Positions 1-8,411 are shown, counted from the first letter of the stretch. The stretch: 64,000 bases of DNA from a bacterium (GCA_016708025.1 JADJGQ010000004.1:62001-126000); one strand, 5' to 3'. Numbers and translations are program-made. Notes: generated from the letters alone by a model not told the origin.

Positions 1-545
1 ATCTGACAAAGGTTTCCATAGCCAAGTATCGTACCTGAAATCAATACCTGTGAGTCTTTGCGGTCAATTTCGACAGTGAGTTTGCCCGCAGGCTCTGGCA
101 CCGGTCGAATAATCTGCAGCGACGACACCGGAAGCTGGGTGGGGAGTAAACCTTGCGAATACGTTGTATCGCACTCAATGTTCTCGCACAGAAGCTCTGA
201 AGTTTCTGCATTAGCGAGACTCAGTACAGCTTTCAAAATTGCTGCCAAACCCTGTGGTCCCATGGATAGAGATAAGAGCCAATCGTCTTCTACAATTAGA
301 GACGGGAGATTCGAGCTGCTCGTTTCGATGGAATAGACATTGACCTGGTTCAATAGCATGTCGGAATGATACGGAATCGGAGTTAGTTCGCTCCCGCCAG
401 CGTCGGGGGTGAACAAGTGGAAATGATCTCTTCGGCCAGTGGTCAGCTCATTCAATTGTTTGGCAAAGCGGAATAGGCCACCGTTACCCGCCACCAAACG
501 CACCCGTTGATGAGACTTGTCATAGTTGAAAGAGAATAACCTCAT
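1..545 (-). CDS. Hypothetical protein, possibly Imm32-like (3' end beyond window)
   Basis: An open reading frame runs leftwards from ATG at 545 to the window edge without a stop, at least 181 codons. The protein begins MRLFSFNYDKSH and contains a stretch of the form GNGGLFRFAKQLNELT...DHFHLF. A glycine-led helix followed by an HxHL strand resembles the immunity-type Imm32 fold, but I recognise this only by general shape. A GGGGA sequence sits six bases before the ATG and could be the ribosome binding site. No partner toxin is visible because the neighbouring side is outside the window. The reading frame is supported by length and a plausible start; the family call is weak. Confidence 0.5.
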   Translation of the reverse strand, partial: MRLFSFNYDKSHQRVRLVAGNGGLFRFAKQLNELTTGRRDHFHLFTPDAGGSELTPIPYHSDMLLNQVNVYSIETSSSNLPSLIVEDDWLLSLSMGPQGLAAILKAVLSLANAETSELLCENIECDTTYSQGLLPTQLPVSSLQIIRPVPEPAGKLTVEIDRKDSQVLISGTILGYGNLCQ

Positions 546-783
546 TAACTAATCCCCACGACTTGCCATATAGGGAAAAAATATATGTGCCGCTACAAAG
601 GTGGGAGAAAGCAGTGCGCCTGTCAAGGGATAACAGGGTTGCTTCGTCGACCGCTCACTCCGTTCGCATGCTCCTCGCAATGACGATTGAAGCAAAAAAG
701 ATGGGGAGGAGACGGGGAGGCGGGGATGTATGCCGCGCAAATGGTGATACCCAATTTTTAAGCCAATCTCTCTTTGGAACGTT

Positions 784-871
784 GCGTCAGGTCCTGCTTC
801 GAAGCCCCTAGTGACGAACTTCTCCCACATCCCGCGTTATCCGTGCCCTGCTTCGAAGTGTGACCTGACGC
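784..871. repeat. Inverted-end element, variant copy
   Basis: The stretch begins GCGTCAGGTC and ends GACCTGACGC, its exact reverse complement. TGCTTCGAAG occurs just inside both ends (as CTGCTTCGAAG on the right). It lies directly beside the related element at 892-967. There is no open frame. Confidence 0.6.
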
Positions 872-891
872 TTTAACGGAGATGAAAAGAG

Positions 892-967
892 CCGTCAGGT
901 CTCGCGCTCGCGTGATTGAGATGAGAGGTCCAGTTTGAGAAGTCCGGCGAGCGCTAGGACCTGACGG
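892..967. repeat. MITE-like element with 20-bp terminal inverted repeats
   Basis: The left end CCGTCAGGTCTCGCGCTCGC matches the reverse complement of the right end (947-967, GCGAGCGC TA GGACCTGACGG) apart from two bases. A second copy with the same ends and a longer interior lies at 10223-10320. Both are non-coding and intergenic, which fits a small non-autonomous element or a structured repeat. No transposase is in the window. Confidence 0.65.
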
Positions 968-1246
968 AACGTTTCAACGCAGACCTTTTCCAAAATACCC
1001 TATCCTTCTTTGCGCGGCAGAGCTCCTGCTCTGCCCGAAACATTTTACCGAGCTGATGGTGATGTCTGCTGCGCAAATAGACCAATTCAGTGCAGACGAT
1101 GAAGATATCAAGAAAAATGCTTATGCAATCGCTAATGCCCGTGGTGCGGGCTTGACAATAGTGATGGAGCAGTTAATTTAATCGTCGAAATCTGTTTGAA
1201 TGGGCGACTATTATCACGCCGGGCAGAAACCCAAAGGAGCGATTGC

Positions 1247-2029
1247 GTGAAGGGTCCGGCAGCTCTACTGGTGAAACTGATCGATCAAAATCCCCTCATC
1301 AGCTTTTTCGTGCTAACGTACGTTTTTACCTGGTCATTGCTCCCCCTGGCGGCGACCTCCATTCCCGCAAGTCTGGTCGCGCTCTGTGGTCCGGCATTTG
1401 CGGCGATGGTGGTCGCAGCATGCGAGAAGCAAAGGGAGAGGCGCGAATTCTACGCTCGCGTGACCGACTGGCGCATCCCCCCGGGTTGGTACCTGCTGGC
1501 GCTGCTTCTTCCACTGCCAATCACTGTTTTCCGAAGTTATCTGGAGCAATTACTTGGGGCGCAGGGTGAGATGGTCATTCAACCGATCTCAGTGCTCGGG
1601 TTGATTGTATTCGTTTTAGTGGCGGGGGAGGAGATTGGCTGGCGAGGATTTGCGTTGCCCCGACTCATCCCTCGCTTTGGGAACTTTGGCGCCAGCGTGA
1701 TCTTGGGAGTGATCTGGGCGTTCAGGCATCTTCCGCTTTTCTATATGCCAAGTATGCCGCAGTTTGGCGGCCCCTTCCTGCCGTATATTGCTTACACCGT
1801 ATCGCTCTCGCTCATCTTGACTTTTCTCTCCCTGGGGAGTCGCGGGAGTGTGGTGATAGCGACTCTTTTTCACGGGGCTGTCAACACGATCGGTCTGACC
1901 AACGGTGCCGCAAGTCACGAAATGCGGGGTTACAGCAATGCGCTGAGTTATGGTCTGGCAGCGGTACTTATTTTCGCGGTGATCTGGTATCGTCAGAAAC
2001 GAAATCAATCGATGCCGCTACAAAGTTGA
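1247..2029 (+). CDS. CPBP-family intramembrane metalloprotease
   Basis: A polytopic membrane protein of about 260 residues with the three motifs of the CPBP (CAAX protease/bacteriocin-processing, Abi) family: E128-E129-x3-R133 in EEIGWRG, F-x-x-H161 in WAFRHLPLF, and H209-x3-N213 in LFHGAVN. These glutamates and histidines bind the catalytic metal inside the membrane. Family members process prenylated peptides or act in bacteriocin self-immunity; the substrate here is unknown. I chose GTG at 1247 because AAAGGAG lies just before it. An in-frame TTG at 1196 would add 17 residues but lacks a ribosome binding site. The next membrane-protein gene follows after 12 bases, probably in the same transcript. 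Confidence 0.85.
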   Translation: MKGPAALLVKLIDQNPLISFFVLTYVFTWSLLPLAATSIPASLVALCGPAFAAMVVAACEKQRERREFYARVTDWRIPPGWYLLALLLPLPITVFRSYLEQLLGAQGEMVIQPISVLGLIVFVLVAGEEIGWRGFALPRLIPRFGNFGASVILGVIWAFRHLPLFYMPSMPQFGGPFLPYIAYTVSLSLILTFLSLGSRGSVVIATLFHGAVNTIGLTNGAASHEMRGYSNALSYGLAAVLIFAVIWYRQKRNQSMPLQS

Positions 2030-2041
2030 GAATGAGGAGAG

Positions 2042-2605
2042 ATGGAGTATAGACTTCGAATGCTTATCGCCGGTGGCGCCATGCTGTTTCCGGCGCTCCA
2101 TACGCTGACCGATGTCATCGAGTGGGCGCAGGGCGGGTTCTCCACATCACAGCTCTGGCTCAATTATGTCGCCTTCCTGCCACTTCCTGCGCTGATAATT
2201 GGATTGTACGCGGTGCAACATCCACGCATCTCTTTGATTGGTCTGATTGGCGCGCTTCTGTATGGATTTGCCTTTATCTACTTTTCGTATTCCACGCTCA
2301 GTGCACTGGCAAACAATGCAGCCACCTACGAAGAACTCTGGGCAAACCTGAGCTGGGTCTACACCTTCCATGGCGGACTGATGATAGCCGGGGGGCTGCT
2401 GTTCGGTTATGCCACCATGCGCGCAGGTGTACTGCCGACGTGGGCCACCGGGTTGTTCCTGCTGGGCTTAACGATAAATCTAACTGTTGCATTGCTTCCG
2501 GTTCCCGATCTGTTTCAGACTATCGGCAGCGGGATACGAAATGCCGGGCTTGTGTGCATGGGGTGGGCGGTGGCGCGAGTCGGGCAAACGGGGAGACGAT
2601 TGTAG
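2042..2605 (+). CDS. Hypothetical membrane protein, about six TM segments
   Basis: A 187-residue, very hydrophobic protein with about five or six membrane segments. I do not recognise a family; it loosely resembles small DUF4386-like membrane proteins. GAGGAGAG directly precedes ATG at 2042, a strong start. It lies 12 bases behind the CPBP protease and is probably co-transcribed with it. No catalytic motif can be seen. Confidence 0.7.
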   Translation: MEYRLRMLIAGGAMLFPALHTLTDVIEWAQGGFSTSQLWLNYVAFLPLPALIIGLYAVQHPRISLIGLIGALLYGFAFIYFSYSTLSALANNAATYEELWANLSWVYTFHGGLMIAGGLLFGYATMRAGVLPTWATGLFLLGLTINLTVALLPVPDLFQTIGSGIRNAGLVCMGWAVARVGQTGRRL

Positions 2606-2626
2606 TTTAAGAAGTGGGGACAGGAC

Positions 2627-2653
2627 GGGCAGACGGGGACGTCTGCCGCTCAT
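2627..2653. repeat. GCAGACG palindromic repeat
   Basis: GGGCAGACGGGGACGTCTGC followed by CGCTC. This near-perfect palindrome, usually followed by CGCTCAA or CGCGCAA, recurs at least ten times in the intergenic parts of the window. This copy lies shortly after the membrane-protein gene and could fold in RNA as a strong hairpin. Confidence 0.7.
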
Positions 2654-2752
2654 GGCACAGGGGGTGGCAGGATTGCTCCGAGCCCTTCGGGCCGGGGATC
2701 CTGCCCTACATTGACAACGTTGATGACAATCCACCTAATCTCACATTTCATA

Positions 2753-2791
2753 GTTTAACATTAACCTTTCTCCCTCTCCGATTGTTATAAT
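2753..2791 (+). promoter_or_regulatory. marR promoter with putative MarR operator
   Basis: GTTTAACATTAACC (2753-2766) is an AT-rich partial palindrome. A perfect -10 box TATAAT lies at 2786-2791, so the motif covers the -35 region (closest -35-like hexamer TTAACC at 2761-2766). The same TTTAACATTAA core occurs on the minus strand upstream of the pirin gene (8454-8467). Autoregulation by the MarR protein encoded 28 bases downstream is the likely reading. Confidence 0.6.
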
Positions 2792-2818
2792 AATCAGGCA
2801 GGGGAGAGTGAGGTTACT

Positions 2819-3265
2819 ATGAAACGGGCAGCAGCATTGAAATCGGGGGAGCGGCAGGCGCTGGAGACATATACCGTCTTAGTACGGGGGACTGAATCAG
2901 CGACCTCGCGCATTCACAAATATCTTGATGAGCTGGGGCTGACGATCAGTCAGTTCGGCGTGCTCGAGGCGCTCTATCATCTCGGGCCACTTTGCCAGAA
3001 GGATCTGGCTGCCAAAATACTCAAGACCTCCGGCAATCTCACAATGGTGATCGACAATCTGGAGAAGTCGGCGTTGGTGCGTCGGGTGAAGGATGAAAAA
3101 GATGGCCGCGTCTGGAATATCTCGCTGACCGATGCCGGGAAGAAGCTGATCGCGCGGATATTCCCGAAGCATGCATCGATAGTCGAAAAAGAGATGGCGG
3201 TGCTATCGCAGGCGGAGCAGAAGACGTTAGCGAAGTTGTGTAAGAAGCTGGGGCTGGGGAGATAG
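2819..3265 (+). CDS. MarR-family transcriptional regulator
   Basis: A 148-residue winged-helix regulator of the MarR family. The middle region (about residues 40-100) gives the helix-turn-helix and wing: SQFGVLEALYHLGP, QKDLAAKILKTSGNLTMVIDNLEK, and the wing with the family's D-x-R (KDGRVWNISLTDAG). Such proteins usually repress genes for phenolics, quinones or oxidants and release DNA on ligand binding or cysteine oxidation. The putative operator overlapping its own promoter recurs before the pirin gene at 7713-8411, so pirin is a probable target. Start ATG at 2819 follows TGAGGT. Confidence 0.9.
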   Translation: MKRAAALKSGERQALETYTVLVRGTESATSRIHKYLDELGLTISQFGVLEALYHLGPLCQKDLAAKILKTSGNLTMVIDNLEKSALVRRVKDEKDGRVWNISLTDAGKKLIARIFPKHASIVEKEMAVLSQAEQKTLAKLCKKLGLGR

Positions 3266-3305
3266 ACGAAGCACCCAAATCGGGTTGTGGGTCAATGTGA
3301 TGCAG

Positions 3306-3354
3306 TCCCCTCACCCGCCTCTTCGAGGCACCCTCTCCCAGAGGGAGAGGGGAA
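3306..3354. repeat. CCTCACCCG...GGGAGAGG repeat
   Basis: Non-coding repeat with CTCACCCGCCTCTTCGAGGC followed by CCCTCTCCC-AGA-GGGAGAGGG, giving two small hairpins. A related longer copy lies at 8480-8580. It sits between the convergent marR and HNH genes and may also end their transcripts. Confidence 0.6.
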
Positions 3355-3388
3355 TCGATCTAAAGTCGTGCGAACTCACAAACAATCA

Positions 3389-3907
3389 TCAATCCATAAA
3401 TAAGTATTGCCTCCAGCGATGGTCGGAGACACCGATATAGCGCTGGATGAAATGTATATGGGTCGGACGAGTCGGGCGTTTCAGCAGAGTCATGCCGGCC
3501 TGTTCCGGTGACCTATCTCCCTTCCGGTTGTTGCATTTCACACAGGCACAAACCAGATTTTCCCAGGAATCGGCCCCCTTGTGCATTTTCGGGATGATAT
3601 GGTCGACGGTCATCGGCCCCTTGGTGATGCCGCAGTACTGGCAACGGTGGCTGTCGCGCGTGAGGATATTTTTGCGCGTCAGCATGATCCGTTTGTAGGG
3701 GACCTTTTTGTAGGACCAGAGGCGGACGATCGAAGGGAGCGGCCAGGCGGAATTAACCGAACGTAGCTTGAGGCCATCCGCGGTCTCGATCATTTCAGCT
3801 TTGCCCTGGAAAAGGAGAATGATGGCGCGACGGGCGGAACAGATGGATAATGGCTCGTAGTTCTGATTTAACATCAGAACATTTCGACTGACTAGCGGAC
3901 TTTCCAT
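3389..3907 (-). CDS. HNH endonuclease
   Basis: A protein of about 172 residues of the HNH nuclease family seen in many bacteria as a lone gene. The N-terminus carries VLMLNQNYEPLSICSARRAI. The nuclease core is RKNILTRDSHRCQYCG, then TVDHIIPKMHKGADSWENLVCACVKCNNRKGD, with two CxxC pairs that bind structural zinc and the catalytic His in VDH. The cellular role of this family is not established. ATG at 3907 gives a start matching typical homologs; an in-frame GTG at 3919 would add four residues. It converges on marR. Confidence 0.85.
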   Translation of the reverse strand: MESPLVSRNVLMLNQNYEPLSICSARRAIILLFQGKAEMIETADGLKLRSVNSAWPLPSIVRLWSYKKVPYKRIMLTRKNILTRDSHRCQYCGITKGPMTVDHIIPKMHKGADSWENLVCACVKCNNRKGDRSPEQAGMTLLKRPTRPTHIHFIQRYIGVSDHRWRQYLFMD

Positions 3908-3919
3908 ACCTTCTTGCAC

Positions 3920-4264
3920 TCACACAGTGGCAGCCGGTCTGGTTTCTCGGTCGGAAGTCCCGACCATTGGCCGGACGCCGTTAGCTACATTGTCGGGTAA
4001 TAACGTCAATTCATGAGCGATTGTCAATAGGAAAGTGGAGTGGCGTGTGGGGTAAGTGATAATAGGGGAAGGGGTTAGGGTAGTGCTTGAGCGGCAGACG
4101 TCCTCGTCTGCCCTGAGTGTGGAGAGGAGTGAGGGTCGGGCAGACCGGGAGGTCTGCCGCGCAATGGGGTCGGGCTTCGCTCGAAAACCGGGGGCTTGCT
4201 GAATAGTAACGTAGGCGTATATTGTCCATATCTGTCCAGGCAATGCATGACCAGTGAGGGATGA
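3920..4264. other. Intergenic region with two GCAGACG palindromes
   Basis: No gene is visible in about 345 bases between divergent HNH and DUF1801 genes. Two palindromic repeat copies lie at 4090-4113 (GCGGCAGACG-TCCT-CGTCTGCCC) and 4137-4163 (GGGCAGACCGGGAGGTCTGC). Promoters for both genes should be here but I cannot assign boxes with confidence. Confidence 0.6.
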
Positions 4265-4702
4265 ATGGCAGAACCGAAAACCAGACCGACCAAAGCGAGT
4301 GTGACCAAGTTCATCCACGCAATCGCCGATGAACAGCGCCGAGCCGACTGCAAAAAGATATCGGCAATGATGAAGCGGATCACCGGGGAGAAGCCGGTGA
4401 TGTGGGGAGAGTATATCGTTGGATTCGGTTCGGTGAATCTAACCTACGCCAATGGCAGTGTGCTGGATTGGCCGATAATCGGGTTCTCGCCGCGCAAACA
4501 AGCCCTGACGCTGTATGTCATCACCGGGAAAGAGAAACCGGAACTGATGAAGCGATTGGGGAAGCACTCAACCGGAAAGGTCTGTCTTTATATCAAGCGG
4601 CTGGCGGATGTTGATTTTAGCGCGCTTGAGGAATTGGTGACTCAGACAGTGGCGATCAATCGGAAGCGTTATTCAGAAGCGAAGAAGCAACTCACAAAAT
4701 AG
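4265..4702 (+). CDS. DUF1801 domain protein (copy 1)
   Basis: A 145-residue DUF1801 protein. The family pattern is clear: a helical N-terminus (SVTKFIHAIADEQRRADCKKISAMMKRITGEKPVMWGEYIVGFG), then a beta-rich half with GFSPRKQALTLYVITG and LGKHSTGKVCLYIKRLADVD. The fold is small and cytoplasmic; related proteins act as stress or iron-chaperone-like proteins but no defined reaction is known. GAGGG before ATGAATG supports the start. A second, very similar gene follows after 11 bases. Confidence 0.85.
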   Translation: MAEPKTRPTKASVTKFIHAIADEQRRADCKKISAMMKRITGEKPVMWGEYIVGFGSVNLTYANGSVLDWPIIGFSPRKQALTLYVITGKEKPELMKRLGKHSTGKVCLYIKRLADVDFSALEELVTQTVAINRKRYSEAKKQLTK

Positions 4703-4713
4703 GATCACGCACA

Positions 4714-5133
4714 ATGGCAGAGCTGAAAACCAAAGAGACCAAAGCGAGCGTGGCGGAGTTCATCGACAAGGTGGAGGATCCGGTCCGTCGCAAAGAGTGC
4801 AAACAGATCATCGCGCTGATGAAAAAACATACCAAGGCGCAACCGAAGATGTGGGGGCCGAGCATTGTCGGGTTTGGGAATATCAAGCTGAAGTATGCCT
4901 CGGGAAGGGAGCTGGAGTGGTTGATAATCGGGTTTTCGCCGCGCAAGGCGGCGTTGACGCTTTATGTGCTGACGCAGCGCGAGTCACCCGAGATGATGAA
5001 GAAGCTGGGGAAGCACAAGACGGGGAAGGGGTGTTTGTATATCAAGAGTCTTGAAGATATCGATATGAAGGTGCTGGATCAGTTGATCGGGCAGAATGTG
5101 AAGGCGATCAAGGCGTACGCGGCGGGGAAGTAG
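4714..5133 (+). CDS. DUF1801 domain protein (copy 2)
   Basis: A 139-residue paralog of the preceding gene. It keeps the same blocks: TKASVAEFIDKV, KMWGPSIVGFG, WLIIGFSPRKAALTLYVLT and LGKHKTGKGCLYIKSLEDID. The pair is a tandem duplication, 11 bases apart and presumably co-transcribed. Biochemical function is not known. A genomic repeat and a terminator follow. Confidence 0.85.
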   Translation: MAELKTKETKASVAEFIDKVEDPVRRKECKQIIALMKKHTKAQPKMWGPSIVGFGNIKLKYASGRELEWLIIGFSPRKAALTLYVLTQRESPEMMKKLGKHKTGKGCLYIKSLEDIDMKVLDQLIGQNVKAIKAYAAGK

Positions 5134-5150
5134 GGGCGGCTTGAATGTAG

Positions 5151-5187
5151 GGGATTGCTTCGTCGCTACGCTCCTCGCAATGACGAT
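5151..5187. repeat. TTGCTTCGTCG...CTCGCAATGACG repeat
   Basis: GGGATTGCTTCGTCGCTACG followed by CTCCTCGCAATGACGATC. The same unit occurs at 636-690 (with an insertion) and 58075-58113. Non-coding, between convergent genes. Confidence 0.65.
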
Positions 5188-5195
5188 CTAAGCCA

Positions 5196-5222
5196 ATAAA
5201 AAACCCGCCGAATGGCGGGTTT
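5196..5222 (-). terminator. Rho-independent terminator of the sigma54 regulator
   Basis: A nine-base stem AAACCCGCC / GGCGGGTTT with loop GAAT (5201-5222). On the minus strand it is followed by TTTTTTATT, so it ends the leftward gene at 5270-6670. The rightward side has only a short T run, so it may work weakly for the DUF1801 pair too. Confidence 0.8.
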
Positions 5223-5269
5223 CAGATCTCCCCCACGGGTCTCCCCCGGTGGAACCTCACGAAGAAAAC

Positions 5270-6670
5270 TTAGTTATCGTCGCGGACTGCGGCGTACTGC
5301 TCGTTCAGTTCTTCCTCGATACCGTATTTCTTGATCTTATCGAACAGTGTCGTGTAATCGATCTTCAATATCTGCGCGCATTTCCGTTTGTTGCCGCGGA
5401 CCTGCTTGAGGATGCGCAGGATAGTTGATTTCTCTGCGCGCGCCTGAGCCATCGCGCCGATCTCCTTTAATCCGGCGCCATCGCGCAACTGAACCTCGTC
5501 GGTTCGCTGGAGGCGGATAGCCAGATGTTCCGGCGTGATCTTTTTTCCTTCGGCCAGGATCACCGCGCGTTCCATGGTATTTTCTAGCTCGCGGACATTG
5601 CCGGGCCAGTGGTAGCGCTCGATAAGGGAGAGGGCCTCGCGGGTCATCGATTTGAGCGGCTTTTTCAGTTCGCGGCAATATTTGTCGATGAAAAAGTCGG
5701 CCAGCGCGGAGACATCATCGCGACGATCCCGCAGCGGCGGAATATTGAGCGGGAAGACCGAGAGGCGATAATAGAGATCTTCGCGGAATCGCTTCTGCGT
5801 GATCAGTTCCTGCAGTTCCATGTTGGTGGCGGCAATGACGCGGACATCAACATCGACAGTCTTGGTGCCGCCGAGGCGCTCGAAGTTTTTCAGTTGCAGG
5901 ACGCGGAGCAGTTTCGCCTGCAACGAGATCTCCATGTCGCCGATCTCATCGAGGAAAACGGTGCCGCCATTGGCGATCTCGAATTTTCCCATCTTGCGGG
6001 CATGGGCGCCGGTAAAGGCTCCTTTTTCCGAGCCGAACAATTCGTTTTCGAGTAGTTCGTGCGGGATCGCGGCGCAGTTGATGGCGATATAGGGGCCATT
6101 CTTGCGATTGGAGAGCGAATGGATGGCGCGAGCGAAGAGTTCTTTGCCGGTGCCGGATTCGCCTTGCAATAAAACGGAAGCATCGGACTTGGCGACTTTC
6201 TGCACCAGGACCGAAAGTTCTTTCATCGATTCGTTTTTGCCAATGATATTGTCGAGGCCATGGCCGGAGAGCAGCTCTTCGCGGAGCAGTGTATTTTCCG
6301 CGACCATGCGTCGATTCTCCAGCGCCCGATTGACCAGGACACAGAGATGTTCGGTGTCGAACGGTTTGGTGATAAAATCGTAAGCGCCGCGCTTCATAGC
6401 GTTGACGGCATCCTCGATCGTGCCATAGGCGGTCATAACGATGACGGAAGTCTCTTCGTCGATCTCCTTGACCCCGCTGAGCACTTCGAGGCCATCGATC
6501 GTCGGCATCTTGAGATCGGTCAGGACCAGGTCGTATGACTTGTTCCTGACGAGATCAAGCGCCTTTTTGCCATCCTCAGCAGCATCGACCCGATAACCTT
6601 CTTCGGTGAGGGTTTGGGTCAGCATGTTGCGCATCGAATCTTTATCGTCTACTACTAATATAGTAGGCAT
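5270..6670 (-). CDS. NtrC-family sigma54-dependent response regulator
   Basis: A 466-residue three-domain activator. Residues 1-120 are a CheY-type receiver: acidic pair D8-D9, phospho-acceptor D52 (VLTDLKMP), T80 and K102. Residues about 138-370 are the AAA+ ATPase that remodels sigma54 RNA polymerase: Walker A GESGTGKE (170-177), the sigma54-contacting GAFTGA loop (217-222), Walker B FLDEIGD. The C-terminus (about 410-460) is a Fis-type helix-turn-helix with GNKRKCAQILKIDYTTLFDKIKKYG. No histidine kinase is next to it, so its signal is unknown. A terminator follows. AtoC/ZraR-like by layout. Confidence 0.93.
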   Translation of the reverse strand: MPTILVVDDKDSMRNMLTQTLTEEGYRVDAAEDGKKALDLVRNKSYDLVLTDLKMPTIDGLEVLSGVKEIDEETSVIVMTAYGTIEDAVNAMKRGAYDFITKPFDTEHLCVLVNRALENRRMVAENTLLREELLSGHGLDNIIGKNESMKELSVLVQKVAKSDASVLLQGESGTGKELFARAIHSLSNRKNGPYIAINCAAIPHELLENELFGSEKGAFTGAHARKMGKFEIANGGTVFLDEIGDMEISLQAKLLRVLQLKNFERLGGTKTVDVDVRVIAATNMELQELITQKRFREDLYYRLSVFPLNIPPLRDRRDDVSALADFFIDKYCRELKKPLKSMTREALSLIERYHWPGNVRELENTMERAVILAEGKKITPEHLAIRLQRTDEVQLRDGAGLKEIGAMAQARAEKSTILRILKQVRGNKRKCAQILKIDYTTLFDKIKKYGIEEELNEQYAAVRDDN

Positions 6671-6818
6671 CAGTTACTCCTCGTCCGGTTCCTCAAACTC
6701 CACTTCAGTCGTTCCCCCGAAAGGGGGATTTACCCCATATATCGGCGAAATCCGACACCAGTCGAGTGCAACGGTGAGGAAATTGTCAGATAAACTGAAA
6801 AAGAATGGAATGAAGGAG
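6671..6818. other. Spacer with CCCCC-GAAA-GGGGG hairpin
   Basis: Between the lipoprotein gene and the regulator gene, both leftward, lies a five-base GC hairpin (CCCCC GAAA GGGGG) near 6715-6728. It has no T run, so it is more likely an RNA-stability or attenuation structure than a terminator. No gene is seen. Confidence 0.4.
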
Positions 6819-7277
6819 TTAGCGGGTGATGGCGAAGGTCTTCTTGGCGGACCGTCCGCAGTAATTTGCGCGCAAACTGTAGACGCCGGGCGATACGCCG
6901 CGTTCGTCGAAACTGACCTTGTAATGTCCCTCGCCGAGGCGTTTGGAGAAGAGATGGCTGATCCGTCGGTCTTTGGAGTCGAGCAATTCGATCGTGGTAT
7001 TGCAGGCTGTTTCGATATGAAACGTAACGGAGGGTGTATTGCCGGGAGTGTAGTCGATATTTTTCTCGACCGCGACGGAATCAAGGCGCGAGGAGCGGAT
7101 GAGGGTGAAGTTTTTTCCGGATTCGAGGATCTGCGGGTCGACCCAGACGGTCTGCCATTTGCCGGCGCCGCCGGAAGGAGCGCGAGGAGCCTCAGTGACG
7201 CCCTCGTCGTACGGGCGACAACCCGCGAAAAGTGCGATCATCAGCGAAGCGAATGCCAGCAGTGTCCGGTAGTTCAT
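6819..7277 (-). CDS. Predicted lipoprotein, unknown function
   Basis: About 152 residues. The signal peptide MNYRTLLAFASLMIALFAGC ends in a lipobox (LFAGC), predicting lipid attachment at the cysteine. The mature part is beta-rich and ends with VSFDERGVSPGVYSLRANYCGRSAKKTF, which resembles the last strands of FlgD/Por-type Ig modules (G-x-Y-x-L-R). I chose ATG at 7277 because it puts the signal peptide at the N-terminus; ATG at 7292 would add MHTCY. It lies upstream of the sigma54 regulator in the same direction, with 148 bases between. Confidence 0.7.
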   Translation of the reverse strand: MNYRTLLAFASLMIALFAGCRPYDEGVTEAPRAPSGGAGKWQTVWVDPQILESGKNFTLIRSSRLDSVAVEKNIDYTPGNTPSVTFHIETACNTTIELLDSKDRRISHLFSKRLGEGHYKVSFDERGVSPGVYSLRANYCGRSAKKTFAITR

Positions 7278-7292
7278 ATAGCAGGTATGCAA

Positions 7293-7712
7293 AGAAAGAG
7301 TGGGGATGTCAACAATAGAAGTTTGACAGCGGCAGACGGGAAGGTTTGCCGCTCAATGGTTGGAGTAGGTTGTTCATCAGTTTTGAGATTATACGCAGTT
7401 CAGTTCGAAAAGTCGGAACATGGTTGACGATTGACGGGTAGAATGCGTGTGATGTGATTGCGGGGAGGGAATGAGTAGATAATATTTGAGCGAAATAGAG
7501 GGGGGAGGGGCCAAAATTTCATTGAGGAAAAGCGGCAGACGAGGACGTCTGCCGCTCAATTACTGGTTCGTGTTTGGACAAACTTGCGCGGCAGAGCTCC
7601 TGCTCTGCCCGACCCTTTCGCACTTTCTGTTGTAGAGCAGACGGGGACGTCTGCCGCTCAAACGGTGCAGGGCAGACGGGGACGTCTGCCGCTCAAGTTA
7701 CAGAATTAGTTT
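7293..7712. repeat. Cluster of five GCAGACG-type palindromes
   Basis: The 420-base gap has no gene. It holds palindrome copies at 7329-7355, 7531-7560, 7587-7612 (variant GCGGCAGAGCTCCTGCTCTG), 7636-7660 and 7669-7696. The last two are near-identical and 33 bases apart, suggesting local duplication. All run as GCAGACG...CGTCTGCCGCTCAA. A TTGACA box near 7309-7314 on the minus strand may belong to the lipoprotein promoter. Confidence 0.7.
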
Positions 7713-8411
7713 CTACGCCAGGTCGAAGAGGAGGAACTCTGCGGTATCACTGGCGGTGATAGTAAGCAGAGATTCTTCGCTCACCGCGGCGGCATCGCCG
7801 GCCTGCAATACAACATCGTTCAATGTCAGACTTCCCGATATCAGTTGCAGCCATCCGAAGCGGCCCGGCGCCAGCGTATGTGTGACGGTCTGGCCGGACT
7901 CCAGAATTGATGCATACATCGTAGCATCCTGGTGCATTTTCATTGCTCCGTCGGTCGGCGAGCCGGAGACGATCTCGCGAAGTTGATTCCGCTTGTCGTC
8001 ATCGGAAAAATGCTTTTGCTCGTAGCTCGGCTCAATATCCTTGGTCTCAGGAAACAGCCAGATCTGCAGGAGCTTCACCGGCGTTTTCGGCGAGTGGTTG
8101 AACTCGCTGTGGGTGATACCGCTGCCGGCAGACATCCGCTGAACATCGCCGCGCTCGATCACCGAACCATTCCCCATCGAGTCGCCATGTTCCAGCGAGC
8201 CGGAGAGGACATACGTAATGATCTCCATGTTGTCATGGTCATGTTCCGGGAAGCCACCGCCGCCGGCGACTTTGTCCTCGTTGATGACCCGCAGGGTGCG
8301 GAAGTGCATGTGGCGCGGGTCGTAATAGCCGGAGAACGAAAAGCTGTATTTGGTGTCGAGCCATCCGTAGTTGGCGTGCCCGCGATCTTCGGATTTGCGA
8401 ATCGTGATCAT
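7713..8411 (-). CDS. Pirin family protein (YhhW/quercetin dioxygenase-like)
   Basis: A 232-residue bicupin of the pirin family. The N-terminal cupin holds metal ligands H57 and H59 (FPEHDHDNMEIITYVLSG), H101 and E103 (GITHSEFNH). The C-terminal cupin is degenerate. Bacterial relatives such as YhhW cleave quercetin; others act in redox or stress regulation, so substrate is uncertain. The start ATG at 8411 follows GAGGT. A motif shared with the marR promoter lies 43 bases upstream, suggesting repression by that MarR protein, a common pairing for pirins induced by quinones or phenolics. Confidence 0.9.
   Translation of the reverse strand: MITIRKSEDRGHANYGWLDTKYSFSFSGYYDPRHMHFRTLRVINEDKVAGGGGFPEHDHDNMEIITYVLSGSLEHGDSMGNGSVIERGDVQRMSAGSGITHSEFNHSPKTPVKLLQIWLFPETKDIEPSYEQKHFSDDDKRNQLREIVSGSPTDGAMKMHQDATMYASILESGQTVTHTLAPGRFGWLQLISGSLTLNDVVLQAGDAAAVSEESLLTITASDTAEFLLFDLA

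Larger units (their letters stand above)
546..1246. other. Repeat-rich intergenic region
   Basis: No convincing gene is seen here. The stretch holds a TTGCTTCGTCG...CTCCTCGCAATGACG repeat (636-690), two elements with inverted ends (784-871 and 892-967), a GCGGCAGAGCTCCTGCTCTGCC palindrome (about 1012-1040) and decayed copies of the GCAGACG palindrome near 721-745 and 1058-1078. Short open frames inside it follow the palindromes and have no coding character. Confidence 0.7.

Noticed and set aside
5609..6055. Open frame of 148 codons opposite the sigma54 regulator
   Set aside because: It is a reverse-strand shadow of the conserved AAA+ domain and has no coding features of its own.
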